From Kitasatospora sp. MAA19 (GTDB taxonomy: Bacteria; Actinomycetota; Actinomycetes; Streptomycetales; Streptomycetaceae), in assembly GCF_029894125.1 (NCBI RefSeq), contig NZ_JARXYZ010000010.1:1-64000 (forward strand): 64,000 nucleotides of DNA, written 5' to 3'. The notes under the pieces are model-generated. The model saw nothing but the letters and a program-made list of their open reading frames with translations, was not told where the DNA came from and searched no databases. How positions within the stretch are numbered: the stretch's first letter is position 1; each line of letters starts with the position of its first letter. The translations under genes were made by a program, and so were the position numbers. Positions 1 to 8,607 of this stretch are shown in pieces.

Positions 1-87
1 GCGCCCCCCCCCCCCCCCGCCCCCGCCGGCCCCGGCGGCCCGCCGGCCGCCGCCGCGCCGCGCCCCCCGCCCCCCCCCGCCGCGCGT
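1..87. repeat. C-rich low-complexity leader sequence
   Basis: Almost pure C with short CCG runs up to the stop codon of the first gene. No coding signal or hairpin with a defined loop is visible. It may be a true homopolymer-rich spacer, or sequencing or assembly noise at a contig end. Confidence 0.6.
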
Positions 88-1221
88 TCAGTCGTCCAGT
101 GCGATGGCGTTCTTGGCGCGTTCGACGGAGGCCTCGGAGGCCGGCCCACCCGGATTCTCGGTCGCCAGCGCCTGGTTGAGCTCGACGAACGGGCGCAGCC
201 GCCGTTCGTACCGGGCGAAGGCGCCCTGGTGGTCGTGGCCGGCCCGGGCGAGGGCGTCGGCGAGGACGTGGGCGCCGACCAGGGCGAGGCTGGTCCCCTG
301 GCCGGACAGCGGGGAGGCGCAGTAGCCGGCGTCCCCGAGCAGGGCGGTCCGGCCCTGTGACCAGCGGTCCAGGTGGATCTGCGTCATCGCGTCGCAGTAG
401 AGGTCGGGCGCCTCGTGCAGGGCCTTCAGCAGCCTCGGGGTCTCCCAGCGCAGCGCCGCCATCCGTTCGGAGACGAGCTGCTTCTGCGCCTCGGGATCAC
501 GCCGGTCGGTGGGCAGGGGCCCGGCCGCGAAGCCGAAGGTGACCCGGAGCTGCGAGTTGTCGCGCACCGGGTAGACGCCGTAGCCGGCCTCGCCGTCCCG
601 CAGCCACAGCTGCCAGTCCTCCAGGGCCAGGAAGTTGTCCGCGCTGAAGATCGCCAGGTGCATCCCGAGGTGGCGGGTGAAGTTCTCCTCGGGCCCGAAG
701 ACCAGGCGGCGCACGGCCGAGTGCAGCCCGTCGGCCCCCACGACCAGGTCGAAGCGGCGCGGGGCGCGGTGCTCGAAGTCGACCCGGACGCCGTCCTCGT
801 CCTCGTCGAGCGCGGTGACGGCGTCCCCGAACACGAACTCGGCATCGGCCGCCGCCCGTTCGTGCAGGAGGCGGACAAGGTCCTCGCGCAGCAGCTCGAT
901 GTCGTCGCCGTCGAGCCGCCCGCTGCTGAAGGTGTGTTCGGTGGAGCGGTGGATCTCCCGGCCGTCGGCGTCGAGCACGGACATCCCGCGCATCCGGGTG
1001 CGGTGGGCGCGGGCCTGCTCCAGCAGGCCCAACCGCTCGATCACACCGAGTGCGGCGCCGCGGATGTCGACGGCCTGGCCGCCACGGCGCAGGCCGGGCG
1101 CGCGCTCGACGACCGTCACGGCGAGGCCCCGGCGGCTCAGCAGGCAGGCGAGCGCGGAGCCCGCGATGCCGCCGCCGGAGACGAGCACGGTCGGCGGCAT
1201 GGTTTTCGGCATGGTCTTCAT
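88..1221 (-). CDS. FAD-dependent aromatic-type monooxygenase
   Basis: Predicted cytoplasmic flavoprotein hydroxylase of the p-hydroxybenzoate hydroxylase/TetX-like group, 377 aa, a normal length. The N-terminus has the Rossmann dinucleotide motif GGGIAGSALA with the following acidic residue (VVERAP). The middle has the GADGLHSAVRR motif that contacts FAD and NAD(P)H, and near residue 290 is the second FAD motif, ALLGDAGYCASP. The substrate cannot be read from sequence. Starts at 1221 or 1200 (MPPTVLVSGG) are both possible. It is divergent from the GntR-TetR regulator at 1433, and the shared region carries inverted repeats, so the regulator probably controls it. A detoxification or antibiotic-modifying role is possible, not shown. 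Confidence 0.88.
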   Translation of the reverse strand: MKTMPKTMPPTVLVSGGGIAGSALACLLSRRGLAVTVVERAPGLRRGGQAVDIRGAALGVIERLGLLEQARAHRTRMRGMSVLDADGREIHRSTEHTFSSGRLDGDDIELLREDLVRLLHERAAADAEFVFGDAVTALDEDEDGVRVDFEHRAPRRFDLVVGADGLHSAVRRLVFGPEENFTRHLGMHLAIFSADNFLALEDWQLWLRDGEAGYGVYPVRDNSQLRVTFGFAAGPLPTDRRDPEAQKQLVSERMAALRWETPRLLKALHEAPDLYCDAMTQIHLDRWSQGRTALLGDAGYCASPLSGQGTSLALVGAHVLADALARAGHDHQGAFARYERRLRPFVELNQALATENPGGPASEASVERAKNAIALDD

Positions 1222-1255
1222 GGGAGCCCCCTCGGGTCGGTGTGCCGCTCGGCCT

Positions 1256-1293
1256 GTACGCCGTAAGCGCCTTGAATGTACGGCGTACGTTCA
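1256..1293. promoter_or_regulatory. Overlapping inverted repeats, probable operator
   Basis: Arms GTACGCCGTA (1256-1265) and TACGGCGTAC (1279-1288) are exact reverse complements 13 bases apart. A second near-palindrome spans 1273-1293, with arms TGAATGTACG and CGTACGTTCA (one mismatch). Both sit 35-72 bp upstream of the monooxygenase, where a TetR- or GntR-type repressor would bind. Confidence 0.6.
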
Positions 1294-1321
1294 GGGCTGC
1301 CAAGTGCAGTTTTTCCGTTGC

Positions 1322-1381
1322 TGAGCTAGTTCAGTGACCGGCTTGCAAACAAGTCCGCTGGTAGGATCTGAGCTAGTACAG
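1322..1381. promoter_or_regulatory. Direct repeat TGAGCTAGTNCAG x2 in regulator promoter
   Basis: TGAGCTAGTTCAG (1322-1334) and TGAGCTAGTACAG (1369-1381) are 47 bp apart, start to start, upstream of the fused regulator. The second copy is 51 bp from its ATG. The core CTAGTNC differs from the GTACG palindromes nearby, so the two DNA-binding domains of the regulator could use different sites. No well-spaced -35/-10 pair was found. Confidence 0.4.
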
Positions 1382-1432
1382 GTTCGGCACCCGCCGAAAA
1401 TGATCCGCAGTCCGTGAGGGAGCCGGCAGCAC

Positions 1433-2473
1433 ATGGCCTCGAAGCCCGAGCCCGCCCCGCCGTACCGCCGCATCGCCGACGAGATCGGGCGGCGCATCGC
1501 CGACGGCACGCTCGCCCCCGGTGGGCGGGTGCCCTCGACCCGCCAGATCGCCCGCGAGTGGAACGTCGCGCTCGCCACCGCCACCAAGGTCCTCACCACA
1601 CTGCGGCTGGAGGGCCTGGTCGAGACCAGGCCCCGGGTCGGCACGGTGGTGGCCACCGGCAGCGACGCAGGCCCCGGCATCGCGGCCGGCTCCGCTTCGC
1701 GCCTCGCGCCGGGCCCCGCGTCGGGCTCCGCCACCGCGAAGGCGCTCCGGCGCCGGCCGGCCGACCCGGCGGCCCCCTCGTCCGCCGAACTGACCAGGGA
1801 GCGGATCGTCCGGGCCGCCGTCGAGATCGCCGACGGCGAAGGACTCGCCGCGCTGTCCATGCGCAGCGTCGCGGCCCGGCTCGGCGTCGCCGCGATGTCC
1901 CCCTACCGGTACGTCGGCGGCAAGGACGACCTGGTGCTGCTGATGGCGGACTCGGTGTTCGGCGAGGAGGGCTATCCGGCCGAGCCGTCGGGGCCGTGGC
2001 GGGCGAGGCTGGAACTCGGCGCGCACACGTTGTGGCGGATCTACCGCCGGCACCCTTGGCTCGCGCAGGTCGGCGCTCTGACCCGCCCGCTGATGCTGCC
2101 CGCCCTGATGGTGCACGCCGAGTGGGCGCTCGCCGCGTTGGACGGCCACGATCTCGCCCCGGAGACCATGCTCGACCTGCATGTCCTGCTCTACTGCTAT
2201 GTCCAGGGGATCGCCGTCCACCTGGAACGGGAGTCCCAGGCCGAGGCCGGCACCGGTCTGACCGGGGACCAGTGGATGGACAGCCAGGGACCGGCCATGG
2301 CGGCGATCGTCTCGGGCACCCGCTACCCCGTGTTCGCCCGCGTCGCCGGCAGCTTCGGCAAGGGCAACGGCTACGACCTCGACCTGGACACCCTGTTCGC
2401 CTTCGGGCTGCGCCCGCTCCTGGACGGTGTCGCGGCCATGATCGAGGAGGCCGGGCAGGAGGCGGGGCGCTGA
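1433..2473 (+). CDS. GntR-TetR fusion transcriptional regulator
   Basis: A 346 aa protein with two DNA-binding units. Residues about 8-75 form a GntR winged helix (PYRRIADEIGRRIADG, then PSTRQIAREWNVALATATKV, then the wing GLVETRPRVGTVV). After an Ala/Pro-rich linker, residues about 122-175 form a TetR helix-turn-helix (TRERIVRAAVEIADGEG, then MRSVAARLGVAAMSPYRYV). The C-terminal half is a helical TetR ligand-binding domain. ATG 1433 has GAGGGAG about 10 bases upstream. It is divergent from the FAD monooxygenase and probably its repressor. The combination occurs in actinomycetes, but the ligand is unknown. Confidence 0.85.
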   Translation: MASKPEPAPPYRRIADEIGRRIADGTLAPGGRVPSTRQIAREWNVALATATKVLTTLRLEGLVETRPRVGTVVATGSDAGPGIAAGSASRLAPGPASGSATAKALRRRPADPAAPSSAELTRERIVRAAVEIADGEGLAALSMRSVAARLGVAAMSPYRYVGGKDDLVLLMADSVFGEEGYPAEPSGPWRARLELGAHTLWRIYRRHPWLAQVGALTRPLMLPALMVHAEWALAALDGHDLAPETMLDLHVLLYCYVQGIAVHLERESQAEAGTGLTGDQWMDSQGPAMAAIVSGTRYPVFARVAGSFGKGNGYDLDLDTLFAFGLRPLLDGVAAMIEEAGQEAGR

Positions 2474-2529
2474 CCGGGGCCACCGGTACCGCCTTGCGGC
2501 GGGGGCAGGAGGCGGAGTAGGAAGGCGGC

Positions 2530-2757
2530 ATGAGCGACAGCGCGACGAACGAGGACGCGGTGGTGTGCGAGCTCGCCTCCGGCGACGGGGCGCAGGAGAC
2601 GCAGGCGGCGCTGGTGCGCGATCCGGCGTCGACCGGGCCGCGGGCCGACTGCGTGCTGTGCGGGGAACCGACCGAGCTGCCCGCCGACCGGCCGGGCAGC
2701 ACCCTGTGCCCGGTCTGCGCCTGGCAGCAGGCCCAGCGCAGCGCCTGCTCGGGCTGA
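2530..2757 (+). CDS. Small zinc-ribbon-like protein
   Basis: A 75 aa protein with no signal peptide. Its C-terminal half has two paired-cysteine knuckles, CVLC (then GEPTELPADRPG) and CPVC, 20 residues apart, typical of a zinc ribbon. The acidic N-terminal 35 residues look disordered. ATG 2530 follows GGAAGGCGGC. It lies 56 bp after the fused regulator on the same strand and may be cotranscribed with it. Third codon positions are almost all G or C, supporting a real gene. Function unknown; a nucleic-acid or protein adaptor role is only a guess. Confidence 0.7.
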   Translation: MSDSATNEDAVVCELASGDGAQETQAALVRDPASTGPRADCVLCGEPTELPADRPGSTLCPVCAWQQAQRSACSG

Positions 2758-2770
2758 TTGGTCTGCTCCG

Positions 2771-2790
2771 ACCGGACCGGACCGGACCGG
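2771..2790. repeat. ACCGG x4 microsatellite
   Basis: Four perfect 5-bp ACCGG units in the 57-bp gap between the zinc-ribbon gene and the convergent sbcC stop, followed by degenerate CTGG/GCTAGG repeats. No classical terminator hairpin is visible here. Confidence 0.6.
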
Positions 2791-2814
2791 CTGGCTGGCG
2801 CTGGGCGCTAGGTG

Positions 2815-5800
2815 CTAGGCGTCCTCCCGTCCGGCCAGGGCGAGGGTCGAGCCGTGGCGGCCCTTGCGGACCAGCAGCTGTGCCGGGATGCGGCTGCGCA
2901 GGTCGGCGACGTGGCTGACGATGCCGACCGCCCGGTCGCGCTCGCGCAGGCCGTCGAGGACGTCCATCACCTCCTCCAGGGACTGCTCGTCGAGGGTGCC
3001 GAAGCCCTCGTCGATGAACAGGGTGTCCAGCGGCATGCCGCCGGCCTCGTCGGTGACCACGTCGGCCAGGCCCAGGGCCAGGGCGAGGGAGGCGAAGAAG
3101 CCCTCGCCCCCGGAGAGCGTCGCGGTGTCCCGCTCGGTGCCCGTCCAGGCGTCGACCACGCGCAGGGCCAGGCCCGAGCGCTTGTTGCCGGTGCCCCGGT
3201 CGTCGCTGTGCACCAGGGTGTAGCGGCCGCCGGACATCCGGACCAGCCGGTCGCTGGCCGCCGCCGCGACCTGCTCCAGCCGGGCCGCCAGGACGTACGA
3301 CTCCAGGCGCATCCGGAGCCGGTTCTCGGTGGAGGTGCCGGCGGCCAGCGCGGCGAGCCGGTTGACCCGCCCGTACCGGGCCAGCGCCGGGGCCAGCTCG
3401 GCGGCGAGGCCGGCCAGTTGCCGCCCGATCGCGGCCAGTGCCGCGCACCGCTCGCCGGCCGCCGACCGGGCGGCGTGCGCCCGGCCCAGCCGGTCGGTGG
3501 CGGCGCCGAGCGCGGCCGCGGCGGCGGACAGGTCGGCTGGCGGACGGGACGCGGCCTCGGCCAGTTCGGGCAGCGCGAGCTCGTGCCGGACGGCGGCGGA
3601 CTCCACGCGGTGCCGCTCCAGCCGGGCCTCCAGCCGCTCGCGCTCCGCACGGGGGAGCAGCACGGCCAGGGCCTCCCCGGGGCTCGGGAAGCCCGCGGCG
3701 GAGGCGGCCGCGGCCAGCTCGTCCTCGGCGTCCCCGAGCCGGGCCAGCGTCTGCGAGCCGGCCCGGGAGGCCTCGGCCGCGGCGGCGACCTGCTCGACCA
3801 GCCGCTCCAGCGCAGCCGCCCGCGCGGCGACGGAGACCGCCCCGCCCCGGGCGGCGGCCACCCGCTCGGCGAGTTCGCGCTGTTCGAGGTGGAGCGCCTG
3901 GAGCCGGTCGGTGCGGACGGCGGCGCGCTCCCGGGCCTCACGCAGCTCGGCGAGCCGGCGGTCCTGGTCGGCCGACAGCCGGGCGATCTCCTGCTCGACC
4001 CGGCCGAGTCCCTCCGCCGCGTGCAGCGCCTCGCGGTGCTCGCGGTCCAGCTCGGCGAGGGTCCGCGCGAGCGCGTCGGCGCCCTCCGGCCCGGCCGCCC
4101 CGGCGGCGGTGGCCTCGCGGACCCGCAGTGCGGTGAGGGCCTGGTCGGCCGTGCTCCAGGCCTGTTCGGCGGCGGCCTGGGCCCGGCGCGCGCGCTCCTC
4201 GTCGTCGGCGCCGACCCGGCCGTCGGCCGCTTCGGCGGGCGCCGGGTGCTCGGGCGAACCGCAGACCCGGCACGCCTCGCCCACGCGCAACTGCTCGGCC
4301 AACTCGGCGGCCATGCCCGTCAGCCGCCGCTCGCGCAGGCCGAGGCTCTGCTCGCGGGCGTCCAGCGCGGCGGTGCGCAGGGTGAGGACGCGCGGCTCGG
4401 CGACGGCGATCTCGGCCCGCAGGCCGTCGCGGTCCCGGGCGGCGTCCAGTCGGGAGGTCAACTCGGCCCGCCGGCCGTCCAGTTGCTCGACGAGCGCGCC
4501 CGCGGCCCGGGCCCCGGTGTGCTGCTCCTGGAGGCCGCCGAGCCGTTCGTCGTACTCGGCCAACCACTCCTCGGCCTCCTCGGCGAGCTCGTCGGCCTGC
4601 CGGCGCTCCTCGTCCAGGCTCCGCTGCTCGCGGGCGAGTGCGGTGCAGCGCCGCTCCTCCGTCCGGGCCGCCTCCAGCCGGACCAGTTCGGCCCGCAGGC
4701 CCCGCTCGGCCTCGGCGAGTTCGGTGGCCCCGGCCTCGGCCAGCGCCGGGCCCTCGCCGCCCGCGCCGGCCAGCGCCTCGCGGTACCGGCGCTCGGCCTC
4801 CTGGCCGCGCCGGTGCGCGTCGGCCGCGCCCTCGCGCAGCCGCAGCGCGGACTCCACCCCGACCGCCGCCTGCGCCGCCGCCAGCCGCTGCCCGTCCCGG
4901 GCCGCCTCCGACTCGAACGCGGCCAACCGGTCGGCCTGGAGCACCGCCTGCCGGTGGCGGCGCTGGCGCCCGGCCAGCTCCTCGGCGGCCGCCCGCCCGC
5001 CCTGGGCGGCGCGCTGCGCCTCCTCGGCGCCCGCCAGCGCGGCCTCGGCGACGGCGTACTGCTCGGCCGCGCCGCTGCGCAGGATCGCCGCCCAGCCGAG
5101 CACTCCGGCGGTCAGGTCGGCGGCGTCCTCCTCGGCCGGCACCCAGCCCTCGGCGGGCTCGGCGGCAGGCCCCGCCGCCTGCTCGGCCTTGCTGGCGAGA
5201 TCCCGCAGGCGGCGCCGGCCGGCCTGGACGGCGGCCTCCTGGGCGCGCCGCTGCTCCGCGAGCCACGCCTCGACGTGCTGGAACCGCTCGGTGTCGAACA
5301 GCCGCCGCAGCAGCTTGCCGCGCTCCTCCGAGTCGGCCTTGAGGAAGCGGGCGAAGTCGCCCTGCGGCAACAGCACCACCTGGCAGAACTGCTCCCGGTT
5401 CATGCCGATCAGCCGGTGGATCTCCTCTCCGGCCTCCTGGTGCGACTTGCTCACCGCCCGCCAGCCGGGCGTACCGTCCCCCGCGTCGGCGGCCCACTCG
5501 CGCAGCAGGGTCTGCGGGCGCTCGACGGTGGTGCCGGTGCCGACCTTCTTCGGCCGCCGCTGCTCCGGCAGCCGGGTGATCTGCAGCCGTCGCCCGCCGA
5601 GCGTCAGCTCCAGCCGGACCTCGGTCAGCCTGCGTGGGTCGGCGTGGTCGCTGCGCAGCCGGTTGGCCCGCCGGGTGCCGGGGACGTCGCCGTAGAGGGC
5701 GAAGCAGACCGCGTCCAGCACGCTGCTCTTGCCCGCGCCGGTGGCGCCGCGCAGCAGGAACAGGCCGCCGGCGGCGAGCGCGTCGAAGTCGACGCTCTCG

Positions 5801-5850
5801 CTGCCCGCGAACGGGCCGAAGGCGCTGACGGTGAGCCGGTGCAGCCTCAT
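2815..5850 (-). CDS. sbcC: Exonuclease SbcCD, ATPase subunit SbcC
   Basis: Large SMC/Rad50-type ATPase of 1011 aa that works with SbcD on DNA ends and hairpins. The N-terminus has Walker A GATGAGKSS (about residues 35-43) preceded by the typical start MRLHRLTVSAFGPF. A long Ala/Glu/Arg-rich coiled coil is broken by a zinc hook with Cys527 and Cys530 (CRVCGSPEHP). The C-terminus has the ABC signature LSGGEGFF and Walker B TLFIDEGFGTLD. ATG 5850 overlaps the sbcD stop by four bases (ATGA), indicating translational coupling. The reading frame stays open far upstream of this ATG, but that part is antisense to sbcD and other genes. Confidence 0.96.
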   Translation of the reverse strand: MRLHRLTVSAFGPFAGSESVDFDALAAGGLFLLRGATGAGKSSVLDAVCFALYGDVPGTRRANRLRSDHADPRRLTEVRLELTLGGRRLQITRLPEQRRPKKVGTGTTVERPQTLLREWAADAGDGTPGWRAVSKSHQEAGEEIHRLIGMNREQFCQVVLLPQGDFARFLKADSEERGKLLRRLFDTERFQHVEAWLAEQRRAQEAAVQAGRRRLRDLASKAEQAAGPAAEPAEGWVPAEEDAADLTAGVLGWAAILRSGAAEQYAVAEAALAGAEEAQRAAQGGRAAAEELAGRQRRHRQAVLQADRLAAFESEAARDGQRLAAAQAAVGVESALRLREGAADAHRRGQEAERRYREALAGAGGEGPALAEAGATELAEAERGLRAELVRLEAARTEERRCTALAREQRSLDEERRQADELAEEAEEWLAEYDERLGGLQEQHTGARAAGALVEQLDGRRAELTSRLDAARDRDGLRAEIAVAEPRVLTLRTAALDAREQSLGLRERRLTGMAAELAEQLRVGEACRVCGSPEHPAPAEAADGRVGADDEERARRAQAAAEQAWSTADQALTALRVREATAAGAAGPEGADALARTLAELDREHREALHAAEGLGRVEQEIARLSADQDRRLAELREARERAAVRTDRLQALHLEQRELAERVAAARGGAVSVAARAAALERLVEQVAAAAEASRAGSQTLARLGDAEDELAAAASAAGFPSPGEALAVLLPRAERERLEARLERHRVESAAVRHELALPELAEAASRPPADLSAAAAALGAATDRLGRAHAARSAAGERCAALAAIGRQLAGLAAELAPALARYGRVNRLAALAAGTSTENRLRMRLESYVLAARLEQVAAAASDRLVRMSGGRYTLVHSDDRGTGNKRSGLALRVVDAWTGTERDTATLSGGEGFFASLALALGLADVVTDEAGGMPLDTLFIDEGFGTLDEQSLEEVMDVLDGLRERDRAVGIVSHVADLRSRIPAQLLVRKGRHGSTLALAGREDA

Positions 5851-7016
5851 CGGGGCAGGTCCGCCTTCCGGTCGGTGCTCTCCCGGACGCTCTCGAACCC
5901 GGCGCGCAGCCAGCCCAGTTCGTCCTGCTCCGGCTCGGCGCCGGGGCGCACGTGCCGCAGGAAGCCCTCCGCGATCTCCAGGTCGGCCCGGCCGCTGACC
6001 CTGGCCGCGTACGACCGGGAGGGTTCGGCCTCGCTCTCCTCGGGGTCGAAGAGCAGTTGGAGGGTGTGCGGGAAGCGGCGGCGCAGCTTCTCCATCGGCT
6101 CGCTCGGGCGGGCCGCGTCCGTCAGCGTGGCCTGCACCCAGGCCTGCTCGTACGGCGCGTACTCGTCCTCGCTGAGCAGCGCGTCGAGGGTGCCGCGCAG
6201 GGTGGCGAGCGGGCGCGGCTGCGGGCAGTCGACCCGCTCGGCGGTGACCGAGCCGTCGGCCGCGAGGCCGACCAGCCACATGGTCTTGCGCTGGTTCACC
6301 TCGGAGAAGGAGTAGGCGAGCGGCGAGCCGCTGTAGCGCAGGTGCGGGGCGAGGGTCTGGCAGCCGTGCAGGTGGCCGAGCGCGGCGTAGTGCACGCCGT
6401 CGAAGACCGCGGCGGGCACCGAGGCGACGCCGCCGACCGCGATGTCCCGCTCGCTGTCGCTCGCCGTGCCGCCGGTGACGAACGCGTGCGCCAGCACCAC
6501 CGCGCGGGTGCCGGCCGGGCGGGCCGCGAGATCGACCCGGACCCGGTCCATCGCCGCGCCGAGCACCGCCGCGTGCCCGCCGCGCTCCAGCCCGAACCGC
6601 TCGCGCACCAGCGTCGGCTCCAGGTACGGCAGCCCGTAGACCGCCACCGGCCCGTGCTCGTCCGCCAGCAGTACCGGGGTGGCGCACTCGCCCGGGTCGG
6701 TGCGCAGGTGGATGCCGGCCCGGCCGATCAGCCCGGCGCCGACGCCGAGGCGGCGGGCCGAGTCGTGGTTGCCGCTGATGAACACCGTCGGCACGCCCAG
6801 CTCCGCCAGCCGGTGCAGCACGTCGTCGAACAGGGCGACCGCATCCAGGCCCGGCAGCGCCCGGTCGTACACGTCCCCGGCGACCAGCACGGCGTCCACG
6901 CGCTCGGCCCGGACCACGTCCACCAGGTGGTCCAGGAAGGCGCGCTGGGCGTCGTGCAGGCTCTCCCGGTGGAAGGAGCGGCCGAGATGCCAGTCGGAGG
7001 TATGCAGCAGTCGCAT
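5847..7016 (-). CDS. sbcD: Exonuclease SbcCD, nuclease subunit SbcD
   Basis: Mre11-type metallophosphoesterase, 389 aa, first gene of the sbcDC operon. All phosphoesterase motifs are present in order: TSDWHLGRSFH (D-x-H) at the N-terminus, AGDVYDRA (GD-x-x-D), SGNHDSARR (GNHD), VLAHAFV and ALGHLHGCQ (GHxH). The C-terminal third would be the capping domain. ATG 7016 is the first codon of the family-typical MRLLHTSDWHLGR. It is divergent from a conserved hypothetical gene across a 190-bp region with a widely spaced inverted repeat. Role: processing of DNA ends and hairpins in repair and replication. Confidence 0.96.
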   Translation of the reverse strand: MRLLHTSDWHLGRSFHRESLHDAQRAFLDHLVDVVRAERVDAVLVAGDVYDRALPGLDAVALFDDVLHRLAELGVPTVFISGNHDSARRLGVGAGLIGRAGIHLRTDPGECATPVLLADEHGPVAVYGLPYLEPTLVRERFGLERGGHAAVLGAAMDRVRVDLAARPAGTRAVVLAHAFVTGGTASDSERDIAVGGVASVPAAVFDGVHYAALGHLHGCQTLAPHLRYSGSPLAYSFSEVNQRKTMWLVGLAADGSVTAERVDCPQPRPLATLRGTLDALLSEDEYAPYEQAWVQATLTDAARPSEPMEKLRRRFPHTLQLLFDPEESEAEPSRSYAARVSGRADLEIAEGFLRHVRPGAEPEQDELGWLRAGFESVRESTDRKADLPR

Positions 7017-7038
7017 GGTTCCCGACCCTAACGTCCGG

Positions 7039-7119
7039 CACCGACAATCCCGCCCGGATCAGTGGCCCCGGGCGTCCCGGGGCGACGGGTGTTCGATTAC
7101 TCGGGGTGGATTGTCGGTG
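7039..7119. promoter_or_regulatory. Perfect 12-bp inverted repeat, widely spaced
   Basis: CACCGACAATCC (7039-7050) and GGATTGTCGGTG (7108-7119) are exact reverse complements 57 bases apart in the sbcD/hypothetical divergent promoter region. The spacing is long for one protein footprint, so two bound dimers or a looped structure are possible. No LexA-like box was recognised. Confidence 0.45.
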
Positions 7120-7206
7120 GCTCTGTGTATGTTCCTGGCTGTCGGCGGCTCCGGGGGTCGGAGCGGTCGGCGGTGTCCGGTGCTGGGCGAGCGGGTGGGA
7201 GGAACC

Positions 7207-8403
7207 ATGCGGGTGTGGTCGTTGGGTGGTGCGGGCTTCGGGGTTTCGGAGGGCTGCGGGGGTCTCGGGGACGGTCGGGCCTCCGGGGGCGCCGGCGTGC
7301 TCGGGCGGTCGCGGGTCCGTCGGCGGGTGCTGCTGCGTGCCGGGCGGAGGTCCGGGGCGGGCGGAGGGGTGGACGGTGGGTCGGGCGGTCCCGGCGGGGC
7401 CCGGCCGCCGGGTGGCGACCGGCCGCCGGGTGGCCGTGCGGGCGGGCCAAGTGCGCGGGGGCGGCGCGGAGGGCGGGTCCGGGGCGCTCCGCCGCCGCAG
7501 CCGGTGGCGCTCGCGCTGGCGGCGGCCGCCGCCGACTTCGCCGGGCTCGCGCGGTACGGGCTGTTCGGCCGGCTCGGCCACCAGGAGTACCTGCGGTGGG
7601 TGGAGGAGCAGCTGAGAGCCCTGCACGGGCAGGGCCTGGAGGTGCACCTGCGGGTCCTGGAGGCGGGTGACTACGAGGACTATTGCACGGCGCTCGGCCT
7701 CGATCCCCGGGCGCCCGCCGCCCGGGTCGCGTACGCCGGGGATCCGGAGCTGGCCGGGGAGCCCTTCGTCTACACGGGGGAGCCGCTGGCCGAGTTGCTC
7801 CCGGTCCTGCTGGACGACCACCGGGCGCGGGTGCGGATGTCCGTCGCCGGCGCGGCCCTGCTGGAGGCGGTCGGCGACGATCCGGGCGGGGAGCGGCGGC
7901 TGGCGGCGGTGATGGGGTACGTGACGTCCGCCTACCTCGCGCTGGCCGAGGGCGCGGGGGAGGGCTGTCACCTGCTGACGCTGCGCTGCCACGGTCCGGA
8001 GGACGGCGAGGAGCTCACCTCGGCGGTGGACGTCTGCGTGGAGGCGGGCGGCCTGTACGCCACCGGGCGGGACACCGAGGCGTTCTGCGTCACGCTGGCG
8101 GCGGGCGTGGCCGCCGGCGGGGCGGGGGCGCTGCTGCTCCACGGCGATCCGGGCGTTCCGGCGTCCGGGGCCACGGTGTACCCGGCCCCGGCGCCCGGGG
8201 CCTCGGCGTCCGACGGGCCGTGGGTGCGCGGTTGGGCGCTGGCCGACGGGCGGTTGCGGCCGATGACCGTCCACGAGGTCTTCGACGAGCTGGCCGACGA
8301 CGCCGCGCGCGGTCTGCCCTTCCCGCCCGGGGTGGTCCCGCGACCGGGCTTCCCGCTGCCCGGCTTCGCTGCGCCGGGGGAGGGAGGTGAGCGGCTGGGG
8401 TGA
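7207..8403 (+). CDS. Conserved actinobacterial hypothetical protein
   Basis: 398 aa. The start ATG 7207 is set by a strong GTGGGAGGAACC ribosome site. Residues 1 to about 98 are Gly/Arg/Ser-rich and probably disordered. From PVALALAAAAADFAGLARYG onward the protein is well ordered, acidic and soluble, with no membrane segment or recognisable catalytic motif. I recognise the C-terminal 300 residues as a type often seen in Streptomyces genomes but know no function. It is divergent from sbcD and 204 bp upstream of a NUDIX gene on the same strand. A downstream start near 7500 that omits the Gly/Arg-rich part cannot be excluded. Confidence 0.72.
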   Translation: MRVWSLGGAGFGVSEGCGGLGDGRASGGAGVLGRSRVRRRVLLRAGRRSGAGGGVDGGSGGPGGARPPGGDRPPGGRAGGPSARGRRGGRVRGAPPPQPVALALAAAAADFAGLARYGLFGRLGHQEYLRWVEEQLRALHGQGLEVHLRVLEAGDYEDYCTALGLDPRAPAARVAYAGDPELAGEPFVYTGEPLAELLPVLLDDHRARVRMSVAGAALLEAVGDDPGGERRLAAVMGYVTSAYLALAEGAGEGCHLLTLRCHGPEDGEELTSAVDVCVEAGGLYATGRDTEAFCVTLAAGVAAGGAGALLLHGDPGVPASGATVYPAPAPGASASDGPWVRGWALADGRLRPMTVHEVFDELADDAARGLPFPPGVVPRPGFPLPGFAAPGEGGERLG

Positions 8404-8607
8404 CCAGGGGGTTTCCGCCCTCGCGTCCACCATGCGGCGCTGGGGACTGTTCATCGACCGCCTGTTCGGGGAAGATTCGGAGAAGATCAACAGCAGGAGC
8501 GTGCGGTTCCCCACGCCGCCGCTCCGGCCGCTCCGCTCCGTACCGTGCCCCGCAGGTCAGTCCCGCGCACCACCGGTCCGGCGAGCCCGACACCGAGAGG
8601 GGGACGC

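Noticed and set aside
373..1266. Plus-strand open frame opposite the FAD monooxygenase
   Set aside because: No motifs or ribosome site. The minus strand has both FAD motifs in the right order.
2812..6315. Very long plus-strand open frame opposite sbcC
   Set aside because: Antisense shadow caused by high G+C. The sbcC reading has Walker motifs, a zinc hook and an sbcD overlap; the plus frame has only low-complexity Gly/Arg/Leu sequence.
8404..8607. Possible small ORF reading MRRWGLFIDRLFGEDSEKINS before the NUDIX gene
   Set aside because: No ribosome site, and the frame degrades into Pro/Arg low complexity overlapping the NUDIX start.
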